The notes beneath the pieces are model-generated. The model had not been told where the DNA came from. It searched no databases and was given only the letters and a program-made list of their open reading frames with translations. Source: Erysipelatoclostridium sp. An173 (GTDB taxonomy: Bacteria; Bacillota_I; Bacilli_A; Erysipelotrichales; Coprobacillaceae). Taken from it: 64,000 nucleotides of DNA. This document shows, piece after piece, positions 51,196-60,550 of this stretch (positions are counted from its first letter, which is position 1; the number at the start of each line of letters is the position of its first letter). The stretch spans positions 62,001-126,000 of the forward strand of contig NZ_NFKR01000005.1 in the NCBI RefSeq assembly GCF_002160495.1, in the 5' to 3' direction. A program made the translations under genes and the position numbers.

Positions 51196-51558
51196 ATGAA
51201 ACAAGAAACTTTAGATTTTGTAGTAGAAAAAACTAATGATTTAATTAATAGTGCAACATGTTGTGATGAATTAAAAGAAGTTGCCAATACCTGGTTAAAA
51301 GCGATTGGAACTGCTCAAGAAAAAAAGCAGACTGAAATTTATCTTGCTAAATTACAAGAAGACATTATGCCTATTGATGGATTGATTACTTTTGCTGAAA
51401 GTGAAGCTGGAAAACAAGTGTTTGGGGAAGAAAAGGCTAAAGAGGTTGCAGTACATGGAAAGGAAATTAAAGCAGCCGGTGCCAAATATTGTGATTGTCC
51501 AGCTTGTAAAGCGTGTGAATTGATTTTAGAAAGTAAAGAAGAAATGTTAATGGATTAG
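51196..51558 (+). CDS. Small Cys-containing protein of unknown function
   Basis: The 120-residue acidic, helical protein has a central helix set (LKAIGTAQEKKQTEIYLAKLQEDIMPIDGL) and a C-terminal cluster CDCPACKACELIL, with two further Cys (TCC) near residue 22. Relatives are sometimes labelled heat-shock protein or Hsp90, but nothing here supports that name. The Cys cluster suggests metal or redox binding. AAAGGGG precedes the ATG. It is a single gene with its own hairpin after the stop (51556-51576). Confidence 0.75.
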   Translation: MKQETLDFVVEKTNDLINSATCCDELKEVANTWLKAIGTAQEKKQTEIYLAKLQEDIMPIDGLITFAESEAGKQVFGEEKAKEVAVHGKEIKAAGAKYCDCPACKACELILESKEEMLMD

Positions 51559-51637
51559 AAGTTTTAAACTTCTAATTCTTTATTTTTTGATTTTCTTGTA
51601 TAATTAATAAAACAATTATATTATTGAGGGTAGAATA

Positions 51638-52297
51638 ATGGATAAATATTTACTTTTAAAACAATTGTTTGAACAACATGAAGATATTGAAAATGCTAGA
51701 AAAATGGCTAAATACATGCGAAATTTATTTAAATTTTATGGCATAGCTACACCTAAAAGAAAAGGAATTTATAGAGATATTTTAAAACAAGAAAAAGCAA
51801 ATAAAAAAATTGATTGGCAGTTTTTAGATTACTGTTATCAAGATGAACATCGTGAATTTCAATATTTTGTTTGTGATTATTTATCAACGATGAAAAAATT
51901 TTTAAAATATGAAGATATTAATAAAATGAAAGAATATATTCAAAGTAAAGAATGGTGGGATACAATTGATTGTTTTGATCGAATTATCGGTGATATTGGA
52001 TTGAAAGATACAAGAGTTGCTATATTGATGCTAAAATGGTCACAAGATGATGATTTTTGGCTTAGGAGAATTGCAATTGACCATCAATTATTAAGAAAAG
52101 ATCAAACTGATCAGCATTTACTAGAAAAGATAATTGTAAATAATCTAAATAGTGATGAGTTTTTTATTAATAAGGCAATTGGCTGGAGTTTAAGAGATTA
52201 TTCAAAAACTGATCCAGAATGGGTACGAAATTTTATTGAAAAATATCGAGATAAAATGAGCTCTTTAAGTATTAAAGAAGCTAGTAAATATCTCTAA
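51638..52297 (+). CDS. DNA alkylation repair protein, AlkD-like
   Basis: The 219-residue protein is all-helical, with repeated units typical of the HEAT-like DNA glycosylase family. It includes the YMRNLFKFYGIATPKRKGIYR start, FQYFVCDYLSTMKKFL, KEWWDTIDCFDRIIGDIGL (the W-W-D-D.ID segment) and DDFWLRRIAIDHQLL. The last helix set contains FINKAIGWSLRDYSKTDPEWV. These match AlkC/AlkD proteins that excise N3- and N7-alkylated bases. It seems a complete, stand-alone gene. Confidence 0.92.
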   Translation: MDKYLLLKQLFEQHEDIENARKMAKYMRNLFKFYGIATPKRKGIYRDILKQEKANKKIDWQFLDYCYQDEHREFQYFVCDYLSTMKKFLKYEDINKMKEYIQSKEWWDTIDCFDRIIGDIGLKDTRVAILMLKWSQDDDFWLRRIAIDHQLLRKDQTDQHLLEKIIVNNLNSDEFFINKAIGWSLRDYSKTDPEWVRNFIEKYRDKMSSLSIKEASKYL

Positions 52298-52328
52298 ATT
52301 AATAAAATAATAACTAAGGGGTGTTGTT

Positions 52329-53210
52329 ATGCTTATAAAAGAAAATTTAAAAGAATTAAAAACATTATCTGTTTCTGAACAAAACGTAGCTAATAATATT
52401 TTATCATTAGGTGTTGAGATTAAAGATATGTCAATACGTGAGTTAGCTAAAATAGCTTATAGCTCAACATCAGCAGTAACGAGATTGTGTAATAAATTAG
52501 GGTTTAAGGGATATAAAGATTTTAAAGAAGCTTTTTTAGATGAAGAAAAATATTTAAAAGGTTATTTTAGTAAAGTTGACGCTAATGTTCCGTTTAATAA
52601 AGATGATAATCTGGCTCGTGTTTGTAATTCCGTTGTCCATTTATATGAAGAAACTAGTAATGATACATTATCTTTAATCGATTATCAAATGCTGATCCAT
52701 GCAACAACGTTATTATTTAAAGCGAAAAATATTCATGTTATTTGTATTGGGGTTGGACTAGAATTTGCTAAGGTATTTGCTGATCGAATGATGCGTATTG
52801 GTAAAAAGGTAATTATAAGTGATAATCCTAATTTTCAATATTATTATGCATACCATGCTTGTAAAGATGATTGTTTTATCATTGTTTCTTATACCGGAAC
52901 GACTCAGCGAACTAAACTTTATTTTGAAAAAATCGTTTCTAGCCTAGCTTCATCAATTTTGATTACTTCGGTAGGTGAAAATTCGTTAAGTAAAAGAGCT
53001 GATGTTACATTACGGATGACAACAAGAGAAAAATTATATAGCAATATTGGTAGTTTTTCTTCTAGTGTTTCGATAATGTTGATTTTTGATTTATTGTATA
53101 GTGCGGTTTTTCATAAGGATTATGAACAGAATTTTAATTTAAAGAAACAGATTTCCAAAGATTATGAGCCATATCGAGTTAGCAGTAATGAAGTGATGAA
53201 TGAAGAATAA
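52329..53210 (+). CDS. RpiR-family regulator (third in the window)
   Basis: The 293-residue protein has the HTH_6 domain (MSIRELAKIAYSSTSAVTRLC, GFKGYKDFKEAFLDEEKYL) and a SIS domain (~130-270: IHVICIGVGLEFAKVFADRMM, DDCFIIVSYTGTTQRTKLYFEKI). The Y-T-G-T loop replaces the usual S-x-S-G-E sugar-phosphate loop, so its ligand may be unusual. A strong terminator (53226-53282) follows. The next genes, a TauE/SafE permease and an SDR, are the likely targets. AAGGGGTG precedes the ATG. Confidence 0.85.
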   Translation: MLIKENLKELKTLSVSEQNVANNILSLGVEIKDMSIRELAKIAYSSTSAVTRLCNKLGFKGYKDFKEAFLDEEKYLKGYFSKVDANVPFNKDDNLARVCNSVVHLYEETSNDTLSLIDYQMLIHATTLLFKAKNIHVICIGVGLEFAKVFADRMMRIGKKVIISDNPNFQYYYAYHACKDDCFIIVSYTGTTQRTKLYFEKIVSSLASSILITSVGENSLSKRADVTLRMTTREKLYSNIGSFSSSVSIMLIFDLLYSAVFHKDYEQNFNLKKQISKDYEPYRVSSNEVMNEE

Positions 53211-53225
53211 ATTGCATAATTGAAG

Positions 53226-53282
53226 ACATTGTTTTCAAATTGGCATTTAAAAATTTGCCATTTTGAAGACGATGTTTTTTTG
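53226..53282 (+). terminator. Terminator after the third RpiR gene
   Basis: A 20-bp stem of 53226-53245 (ACATTGTTTTC...TTGGCA) with 53256-53275 (TGCCATTTTGAAG...GATGT) has three G-U or mismatched pairs, then a T run. One of the longest hairpins in the window. Confidence 0.85.
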
Positions 53283-53359
53283 TTGTCTTGAAATCTTGTT
53301 AAAAAAAGGAAATTGGTATTTATTATAAATAGAAATTGACAGGATGAAGGAGGATAATT

Positions 53360-54085
53360 ATGGAATTTGTTCATTATATTTTTCTACCAGCTTTAGCTGG
53401 TGGCATCATTCAAGGGGTTACCGGTTTTGGTGCTGGAGTAGTAATGATGATGTTTTTACCATTGCAATATAGTGTTGTACAAAGTGCTGGTATATCTAGT
53501 GCTATTTGTATGATTTTATGTGCAGCGATGGTTTATCGTTATCGTAAAACAATTAATTTTAAAAAGATTTTTGCACCAGCTATTTTATATTTAGCGATCA
53601 GCAGTATTTCTATTTTATTTGCTAAAATGATCAATCAAGAAGTAATGAAAATTATTCTAGGGATCTTTTTGATTATATTATCATTGTATTTCTTATTTTT
53701 TAATAAAAAAGATATCGAACCAAAAGGAATTGTTTCTATATTATGTATTGTTATTTCTGGTATTTGTGATGGTTTGTTTGGGATTGGTGGACCATTAATG
53801 GTTATTTATTTTTTAGCTAAAACAAGCAGTAAAGAAGAATATTTAGGAACTATCCAATGTTTTTTCCTTATTAATGTGCTTTATTCAACAATTTTTAGAA
53901 TCTTTAATTCAATCATTACTATTGATTTAATGCCAGGAATTGGTTTAGGAATGCTTGGTATTTTAGTAGGATTATTTGTTGCTAATAAAATTGTCGATCG
54001 TCTTGATGGTGGATTAGTAAAAAAATTAACATATGTAATAATTGGTCTATGTGGTTTATCAAATGTTATTACGACATTATTATAG
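53360..54085 (+). CDS. Sulfite exporter TauE/SafE-family permease
   Basis: The 241-residue protein has about eight hydrophobic segments in two similar halves: IFLPALAGGIIQGVTGFGAGV and LCIVISGICDGLFGIGGPLMV. GxxxGFxG- and GIGGP-type motifs are diagnostic for TauE/SafE. Family members export or import sulfur-containing and other organic anions such as sulfite or sulfoacetate. AAGGAGG precedes the ATG. It is 12 bp before an SDR gene, so the two form an operon, probably controlled by the upstream RpiR regulator. Confidence 0.9.
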   Translation: MEFVHYIFLPALAGGIIQGVTGFGAGVVMMMFLPLQYSVVQSAGISSAICMILCAAMVYRYRKTINFKKIFAPAILYLAISSISILFAKMINQEVMKIILGIFLIILSLYFLFFNKKDIEPKGIVSILCIVISGICDGLFGIGGPLMVIYFLAKTSSKEEYLGTIQCFFLINVLYSTIFRIFNSIITIDLMPGIGLGMLGILVGLFVANKIVDRLDGGLVKKLTYVIIGLCGLSNVITTLL

Positions 54086-54097
54086 GAGGAATAAAAA

Positions 54098-54898
54098 ATG
54101 GAAAATGTTATGGATTTATTTAGATTGAATCAAAAGGTAATTGTTGCTACTGGAGCTAGTGGCTATTTATGTTCGCATTTTGTTGAAGCAATAGGACAAG
54201 CTGGTGGTAATGTAGCGATGATTGATATCCCGGCTAATGAAGAAAAATTAAAAGAATTACAAGCACGCCTACAAAAAGAATACAGTGTTACTGTTAAATA
54301 TTATTTAGCTGATAATTCAAAAGAAGAAGATATAAAAAGAGTTAGTGAACAAGTATTTAATGATTTTAAACGAATTGATGGTTTAATTAATGCCGCCGGT
54401 GTAAATCAACATGGCAGTATTAAAGATTATACTGGAAAAGATTATGAACGATTAATGAATATTAATGTTGTGGGGACATTCTTGTGTTGTAAATATTTTG
54501 GTAAGTATATGGTTGATCAAAAACAAGGATCGATTGTTAATATTGCTTCGTTTACAGGGACAATTGTTAATAAACCGCCTTTTAATATGTCAGGTTATTG
54601 TACTTCTAAAGCTGGGTTATTACACTTAACTAGAAGTGTGGCGAGTGAATATGGTGAATATAATGTACGTGTTAATAGTGTATCACCTGGTTTTTTAGAA
54701 AAAGGAATGAGTAATGTAAAAAATTTCATTAAATTAAATGACCCTAGAGTGTTTGAAAATTCAATGAATAATACACCAATGCATCGTGTTGGTAAACCTT
54801 CTGAGTTAATTGGGGCAGTTATTTATTTGTTATCAGATGCTTCGACTTATACAACGGGAATCGATATTGTTATTGATGGTGGTTATCACGTTTGGTAG
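54098..54898 (+). CDS. Short-chain dehydrogenase/reductase
   Basis: The 266-residue protein has the SDR cofactor loop KVIVATGASGYLCSHFVEAIG (TGxxxGxG-like), the NAAG motif in LINAAGVNQHG, the catalytic Ser in NIASFTGTIV, and YCTSK (Y-x3-K). The SPGFLEKG and IDIVIDGGYHVW ends are the usual sugar/polyol dehydrogenase types (gluconate 5-dehydrogenase-like). It would oxidise or reduce a polyol or keto acid with NAD(P). Placement after a TauE permease suggests its substrate or product is an organic anion. ATG 54110 is an alternative start. Confidence 0.9.
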   Translation: MENVMDLFRLNQKVIVATGASGYLCSHFVEAIGQAGGNVAMIDIPANEEKLKELQARLQKEYSVTVKYYLADNSKEEDIKRVSEQVFNDFKRIDGLINAAGVNQHGSIKDYTGKDYERLMNINVVGTFLCCKYFGKYMVDQKQGSIVNIASFTGTIVNKPPFNMSGYCTSKAGLLHLTRSVASEYGEYNVRVNSVSPGFLEKGMSNVKNFIKLNDPRVFENSMNNTPMHRVGKPSELIGAVIYLLSDASTYTTGIDIVIDGGYHVW

Positions 54899-54925
54899 TA
54901 AAATAACTTTGATAAATCTAGTATT

Positions 54926-54952
54926 AAAGCCAGTAGTTAACTGCTGGCTTTT
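54926..54952. terminator. Bidirectional terminator at the SDR/DUF3810 junction
   Basis: AAAGCCAGTAG (54926-54936) pairs with CTGCTGGCTTT (54941-54951), with one G-U pair; A run and T run flank it. The genes converge here. Confidence 0.8.
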
Positions 54953-55924
54953 AAAATAATTCTTGATCAACACAATATGAATAAAGCAAATCAACAAACA
55001 TTGAATAACTGCCGGTTCCTTTACTAACTGAATTTATTTTTAAATAAGTGTCATTAATGCTATCAGTTATTGAAGCAAAAATATTATTATATTGTTGCCA
55101 AAACTTATTATTTTTTTGTAACTCGCTAATGATATTATCTGGTAAACGATCATAGTATTCACTAACATCAATATTATTTGAATTTAAAGCATTGGTAACG
55201 TATACAAATGCAGTTAAATATCCGCTATAATTAAAATACGCATTATTAGAATTTATACAGGCTAGATATGCTAAAAAGTTTGCTTCATCTTCAGCCATAT
55301 AACCAGCTAAATGACTAAATTCATGACAGATTGAAAATGGTTTGTTATAAGTAGGCATATCTTTATTGTAGTTGGCTTCAATTGTAAACGGTGAAAAAAT
55401 TCCAGAAAGATTACCCATGGTCATTAATTTTGAAAAAAACATTGGTTTAGGATTTGGATAATAACCAGGAATTATCTTATTCATTGCTATTTTAGCTTCG
55501 CTATGAATTTTCTCAATCGAAATTTCATCAGCTTTTAGATTGATTAATTTATCAGTAATATAATTACATAATTTCTTTAAATCATCATTATTATATTCTA
55601 AATGCGTAAATGACATTTCTTTTTCTAATGGCATGCGATGATAATTTATTCCAGTAGTCAATGTAAAGATAAGGATAGTAACTAAAAGATAACGTACAAT
55701 CAATGTAATAGAACGATATTTAATAGTAATAGCTAGTAAGCCAATAACTAAAATGATAACTAACCATTCAAATATTGAAAAGGGCATAATACTACTAATT
55801 CGCCCAATAGTATTAACAAATATTTTTGAAACATTTGTTGCATACCATGAGGCAAAGTCAGTTGAATTACTAGCAATAATATTAAGTAATAAGATAATGA
55901 TAATTAAAATAAGATTTTTTTCAT
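54951..55924 (-). pseudogene. DUF3810-like membrane metallopeptidase, frameshifted at an A7 tract
   Basis: The intact frame (54951-55787, starts MPFSIFEWLVIILVIGLLA) has a membrane segment and the HEFSH zinc motif in ICHEFSHLAGYMAEDEAN (~170-188), typical of DUF3810. Reading upstream in the same frame gives more protein-like sequence without stops: LILIIIILLLNIIASN, STDFASWYATNV and KIFVNTIGRISSI, up to a stop near the 5' end. A good ATG with AGGTGAG lies at 55924-55922 but in another frame; the seven A (plus T run 55915-55921) would need to be eight. So a one-base loss in the A tract breaks the gene, or is a sequencing error or slippage site. Confidence 0.75.
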
Positions 55925-56083
55925 AGCGCTCACCTATTAATTAAATGTATTAGAAATTATAATTGTTGTCAAATATAACTATAATAGATAGATTATTAAA
56001 ATATATTTTTAAATTATGAAAATTCTAGTATTTTTATTATCGTTGTGATAAAATCACTTCGTTAATTGGAACGGAGGTATATT

Positions 56084-56389
56084 ATGTATAAAATTTTGTT
56101 ATGCTGTAAATCTGGTTTAACTACTAATATGCTTGTAAATGCAATGAAAAAAGAAGCTAAAAAAAGAAATATTAATACATTAATCTGGGCTATGGCAGAA
56201 AGTGCAATTTCTCATTCATGGACTGACGCTGATTGTGTTTTAGTAGCACCTCAAAATGCTGGTGAAATAGAAGATATAAAAGGTATTGTAAACAATACTA
56301 TTCCTGTTGATGTAATTGATAGTGATAATTTTGTAAAAATGAATGGACAAGCAGTTTTAGATCAGGCAATTAATTTAGTAAATAAGTAA
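56084..56389 (+). CDS. Orphan PTS EIIB component (lactose/cellobiose type)
   Basis: The 101-residue protein starts MYKILLCCKSGLTTNMLVNAMKKE, the PTS EIIB phosphoryl-Cys loop; C8 lines up with the active Cys. The rest (DADCVLVAPQNAGEIEDIK, VDVIDSDNFVKMNGQAVLDQ) fits the lactose/cellobiose IIB fold. No EIIA or EIIC gene is adjacent: it is followed by a terminator-like hairpin and an AEC permease. CGGAGGT gives ATG 56084; the open frame extends to 56066. It may serve a distant EIIC or act as a phospho-switch. Confidence 0.85.
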   Translation: MYKILLCCKSGLTTNMLVNAMKKEAKKRNINTLIWAMAESAISHSWTDADCVLVAPQNAGEIEDIKGIVNNTIPVDVIDSDNFVKMNGQAVLDQAINLVNK

Positions 56390-56414
56390 GTTATTCTTAT
56401 GAATAGCTTATTTT
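56387..56414 (+). terminator. Terminator after the orphan EIIB gene
   Basis: TAAGTTATTC (56387-56396, containing the stop codon) pairs with GAATAGCTTA (56401-56410), with one G-U pair, then T run. Confidence 0.7.
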
Positions 56415-56476
56415 TTATTTAAAAAAATTAATATAGATGTTAAAATAAAAAAACGTTGTATATAAGAGGGTTTTGT

Positions 56477-57388
56477 ATGATAGATGTATTAATAAAAGCA
56501 TTAGGATTTATACTTGTAATTATTATTGGTTTTGTTTTAAAACAATTTAAGATTTTGAAAAAAGAAGATGGCTATATATTAGCGACAATAATTATGAATG
56601 TTACCTTGCCATGTGCACTATTTTCTAATGCTAATGGTATTACAATTAATGGGGCAATGTTAATATTGATTGCAATTGGAATTATTGTCAATTTAATAAT
56701 GGTTGCTGTTGGCTACTTTGCAAGTAATGGTAAACCAGCACCTACTCAAGCAGCATATATGATCAATTGTTCTGGTTATAATATTGGAAATTTTGTTTTA
56801 CCATTTGTTCAAGCTTTTTTCCCAGGTATGGGAGTTGCTTATTTATGTATGTTTGATGTAGGAAATGCCTTGATGGGTTTAGGAGGAACTTTTGCAATTG
56901 CTTCTAGTGTTGTAAATAAACAGGAAAAGTTATCTGTCAGTAATGTGTGTAAGAAGTTATTTTCTTCGATTCCGTTTGATGTCTATATAATTATTTTCTT
57001 TTTAGCACTATTCAAGATTAGAATTCCTGATGCAGTTTTATCAATAACCGATTTTATTGGCGCTGGTAATGGCTTTTTGGCGATGTTAATGATTGGATTA
57101 TTACTGGAAATAAAAATTTCTCGAAATGATTTTAAAGATTTGATTCGTGTTTTAGGAATTCGTTTGTTAGGAAATTTTATTTTAATGTTTGCTTGTTTTA
57201 TGTTTTTACCTTTACCGCTATTAGCTCGTAAAATTTTAACAATTGCCTTGGCTGCTCCAATCAGCACTGTAGCTGCCGTTTTTACTAAGCAATGTCGTTA
57301 TGAAGGGGAAGTGGCCGCTGTTGCAAATTCGTTATCAATAATAATTGGAATTGTAGTGTTAGTGGTTTTATTGATGGTTTTTGTTTAA
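56477..57388 (+). CDS. AEC-family (auxin efflux carrier-like) transporter
   Basis: The 303-residue protein has about ten hydrophobic segments. It begins MIDVLIKALGFILVIIIGFVL-like and has the first-repeat TIIMNVTLPCALFSN motif (family ITLPA), NCSGYNIGNFVLPF and the second-repeat APISTVAAVFTKQ. These are AEC family signatures; bacterial members move malate, lactate and other organic acids. Start ATG 56477 follows AAGAGGG. The gene lies after an orphan EIIB gene with a hairpin between. The substrate is unknown. Confidence 0.85.
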   Translation: MIDVLIKALGFILVIIIGFVLKQFKILKKEDGYILATIIMNVTLPCALFSNANGITINGAMLILIAIGIIVNLIMVAVGYFASNGKPAPTQAAYMINCSGYNIGNFVLPFVQAFFPGMGVAYLCMFDVGNALMGLGGTFAIASSVVNKQEKLSVSNVCKKLFSSIPFDVYIIIFFLALFKIRIPDAVLSITDFIGAGNGFLAMLMIGLLLEIKISRNDFKDLIRVLGIRLLGNFILMFACFMFLPLPLLARKILTIALAAPISTVAAVFTKQCRYEGEVAAVANSLSIIIGIVVLVVLLMVFV

Positions 57389-57407
57389 TGATAATATTGA
57401 TATCTTT

Positions 57408-57432
57408 AAGAGGCGTTAGCCTCTTTTTTTGT
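57408..57432 (+). terminator. Terminator after the AEC gene
   Basis: AAGAGGC (57408-57414) pairs with GCCTCTT (57419-57425), followed by T's. Confidence 0.85.
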
Positions 57433-57772
57433 TGTTTGATAAATTTAGTTTATTGATAATAAATGTTAAAAATAGTTGAATTTATCAAAAAATATTAATT
57501 TTAACAAAAAATTAATTTTTTTAAAAACAATTTGTTTAATTTACGATAAATTTAAGATAAATAAAGGATGATTATGTGATTTATTGATGTTTTTTTAACG
57601 TAATTACAGTATTTTGGAAGAAATTAATAGATTAGAAAATGTATTACATAAGTGAAAATAAAATTGTGATTTAATTGTTATTAAGTCAAAAAACTGTGAT
57701 ATATTCGACTTTTTTTGCGTTGTTTAGACTTTTGGGGTGTGTTAAAGTAGCAATTGAAAGGGGGATTTTTAA
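57433..57772. other. AT-rich region upstream of the pectinesterase gene
   Basis: About 340 bp with no gene or clear RNA. Two direct GACTTTT copies at 57707-57713 (in TTCGACTTTTTTTGCG) and 57727-57733 (TTTAGACTTTTGGG) lie 20 bp apart, close to two helix turns, upstream of the AAAGGGGG ribosome-binding site. They could be regulator half-sites. No cre match or strong promoter pair was found by eye. Confidence 0.4.
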
Positions 57773-60370
57773 ATGAAAAAAAGGATTTTTTCGCTAATAA
57801 CTGTCTTTGCAATGATTGTTAGTATTGTATATAGTGCAACAACTATTGAAGCCATGCAAAATAGAGTTTGGGTTACTAATAATCAACAAGAAGACATAAC
57901 TACAATTGAAAAAGGAACTGGTGAATGGCAAGATATTAAAATCGATGCTACAGTTGGTAAATTTGCACCTCGTGATACTGATCTTCAAATTAATCCAGGA
58001 ACAATTTTATCAATTCCAGTAAGTGGCAATGAACTAGGCGCTAATATCATTTTGAATTTATCTGGTGGTAGCTGTGAAGTAGTAGTAGATAACCAAACTT
58101 ATACTAATTCTTCAAATAAAGTTACTATTCCAGTAACAAATACAAGTGATACAATGGTTGATGTTACTTTTAAAATACAAAGTTATATTAGTTCTATTGA
58201 ATTGTCTTACACACAACCGGAGGCTGAATATCCAGGAGTTCCTGAAGGTATCGAAGCTAGTGATAAAGAATATTATTTTAACACTCTTGATTCTTTAAAA
58301 GATGAAAACGGTAATGTACAAGAAAATGCAAATCTTGAAGGGGTCAAAGGAAGTTATGATGATATTTTAGTTGATGCAAGAAATGGTAAATTTAATATTC
58401 AAGTTGACCAAAACCGTGTGGCAATTAATCCAGGAACAACTATCTATGTGCCAGTTACTACTGATTCAAAAGGAGTTTCATTAGTTATCGCTGGAACGAT
58501 TGATGGTTCTACACCAATTGATTTAACTGTTGATGGAAAAGTGGCTAATTCAAACTCTAATATTGCTTTAACAGTTGATGATACTAAATATGTGACAGTG
58601 ACTTTTAATTCAAAAGCATATGTTAGTATGATAAAGGTGGATTATGGTAGTGATAGCGGTTATGGTGTTCCTGAAGTAACAGCAAAAGATAAAAGCTGGG
58701 ATTTTACCAGTACTTCAAGTGTTACAAGACCAGATTTACAGTTTGAAAAAGGAGAATTTGATGGAATTCAAATCGATGCTTCAACTAGTAAATTTGCACC
58801 TCGTGAAAATGATACACAAATAAATGGTGGAACTATTTTATATTTACCAATAGCTGCCGATAGTGAAATAGCTTTAACGGTCAGTGGTAACAACTACAAC
58901 AACCTAGATGTTGAGTTTAATGGACAACCAATTTCAATTGGTGCTGAAACTGTTTTTAAAGCAGATGAAACTAGTTATTTACCACTTACCTTTACTGGAA
59001 CTGGTAGCTGTTATTTAGATGGAATTGTAATTGATTATAGTAGTGATAATGCTTCTGTAAGTCATACAGTTCGTGTTGGTACAAGTTCATTAGCTAATTA
59101 TTCTAGTATTCAAAGTGCGTTAGATAATGAAGTTTCTAGTGCAGCTACACCATTAATTATTGAATTAGAAAATGGTGTTTATAACGAAAAGATATCTGTA
59201 AATCAGCCAAATGTAACTTTAAAATCAATTAGTGGTAATAGTGATGATGTAATTATTCAATCTAATTATTATTCATCAAATACTTTTGATGATGAAGGGA
59301 ATTTCGTTCCTCAAGATGAAAAAGATGTTGGAACTGATCAAAGTGGTACAATTATCGTTGGTCCAAAAGGAACAAATTTTTCAATGTATAATATAACTGT
59401 TGAAAATACTTATAATACTAAAGATAATACTGGTAAAGATCAACAAACACCAGCAGTTGCTTTATGTATTAATGCTGATAAAGTACTTGTTAATAAGTGT
59501 AAAATTATTGGTCGTCAAGATACTCTTTATGTAAAAGGACCTAATAATCGTATATATTTTAAAGATACTTATATTGAAGGAACTGTAGATTTTATCTTTG
59601 GTAATGCTGATGCTTATTTTGAACAATGTAATTTACATATGGCTTATTTCAATGGTAAAGATAACGGTTATTATACAGCACCAAACACTAATGAAGACAA
59701 TCAAGGTTTAGTGTTTAATCAATGTCGTTTAACTGCTGATTCACGAGTTGAAGATGTAAGTTTAGGGCGACCATGGCAAAATGAATGTTATACTGAATCT
59801 ATTCGTGTTGATGGTTCAACATTAGTTACTTATTTTGATCCTGATATACCTAATCCAAATTATAAAAATATTGGTTCAGCAACTACTTTTATTGATTGTT
59901 ATATGACCGATCAAATTCAAAATGAACGTTGGAACGTATGGACACGTAAACATGTTAATGGCAGCACTGTTAATGTAACATATGAAGATACAGTTGAATT
60001 TATAGAATATAACAGTATGGATTTAGATGGTAATTTATTATCACCTGAAGATTATGATATTGTTTTAGGTAAAATGGAACATGTTGATAGTAAAACAACA
60101 TTAGAAGAGATTTTAAATAAAATGAGAATTGGTAATGGTTTAGGACAATGGCTACCAGAAATTATTCCTGATGATAATCCTGGTATTGTAACTCCACCAG
60201 AACAAACTACAGATGATGAAAATCAAGCTGGAAACAATCAATCTTCTTCTACTTCAACAAGTCAATCTGTAAAAACAGGTGATACAGCTCAAATTACTAT
60301 TCTTGTAGCTGGAACAATTATTGCTTTATGTGGTATCTTCGTTACTAGTAAACGTAGAAGTAAAATCTAA
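57773..60370 (+). CDS. Cell-wall pectinesterase (CE8) with three N-terminal repeat domains
   Basis: The 865-residue protein has a signal peptide (residues ~1-27). Three copies of a ~100-residue beta domain follow at ~50-146, ~192-292 and ~327-422 (each with ID..GKF.PR..D.QIN.GT..-like cores). The CE8 domain is at ~430-770 with GRQDTLY (D583 acid/base), GTVDFIFG (D606 nucleophile) and SLGRPWQ (Arg). A Ser/Thr-rich stretch, KTGDTAQ, a membrane segment and KRRSKI end it. It would demethylate pectin at the cell surface. AAGGGGG precedes the ATG. Confidence 0.92.
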   Translation: MKKRIFSLITVFAMIVSIVYSATTIEAMQNRVWVTNNQQEDITTIEKGTGEWQDIKIDATVGKFAPRDTDLQINPGTILSIPVSGNELGANIILNLSGGSCEVVVDNQTYTNSSNKVTIPVTNTSDTMVDVTFKIQSYISSIELSYTQPEAEYPGVPEGIEASDKEYYFNTLDSLKDENGNVQENANLEGVKGSYDDILVDARNGKFNIQVDQNRVAINPGTTIYVPVTTDSKGVSLVIAGTIDGSTPIDLTVDGKVANSNSNIALTVDDTKYVTVTFNSKAYVSMIKVDYGSDSGYGVPEVTAKDKSWDFTSTSSVTRPDLQFEKGEFDGIQIDASTSKFAPRENDTQINGGTILYLPIAADSEIALTVSGNNYNNLDVEFNGQPISIGAETVFKADETSYLPLTFTGTGSCYLDGIVIDYSSDNASVSHTVRVGTSSLANYSSIQSALDNEVSSAATPLIIELENGVYNEKISVNQPNVTLKSISGNSDDVIIQSNYYSSNTFDDEGNFVPQDEKDVGTDQSGTIIVGPKGTNFSMYNITVENTYNTKDNTGKDQQTPAVALCINADKVLVNKCKIIGRQDTLYVKGPNNRIYFKDTYIEGTVDFIFGNADAYFEQCNLHMAYFNGKDNGYYTAPNTNEDNQGLVFNQCRLTADSRVEDVSLGRPWQNECYTESIRVDGSTLVTYFDPDIPNPNYKNIGSATTFIDCYMTDQIQNERWNVWTRKHVNGSTVNVTYEDTVEFIEYNSMDLDGNLLSPEDYDIVLGKMEHVDSKTTLEEILNKMRIGNGLGQWLPEIIPDDNPGIVTPPEQTTDDENQAGNNQSSSTSTSQSVKTGDTAQITILVAGTIIALCGIFVTSKRRSKI

Positions 60371-60383
60371 AAATGTTTTTTAT

Positions 60384-60413
60384 AGGAATAGGATAAAAAC
60401 TATTCCTTTTTTT
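60384..60413 (+). terminator. Terminator after the pectinesterase gene
   Basis: GGAATAG (60385-60391) pairs with CTATTCC (60400-60406), followed by seven or more T. Confidence 0.85.
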
Positions 60414-60550
60414 ATCTAATACAAAAAGACCTTGTTACTAGATAATAACTTTTGTATAATAAATACATTGTATATTAAGATAGTTATTTTTTAAAAACTA
60501 TTAATCTAGATATTTTAGTTAAAATAATATACAATGTTGTTGGTGATAAT

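Noticed and set aside
51196-51558. Hsp90-type chaperone
   Set aside because: The 120-residue Cys-containing helical protein has no GHKL ATPase motif; that label would be an annotation artefact.
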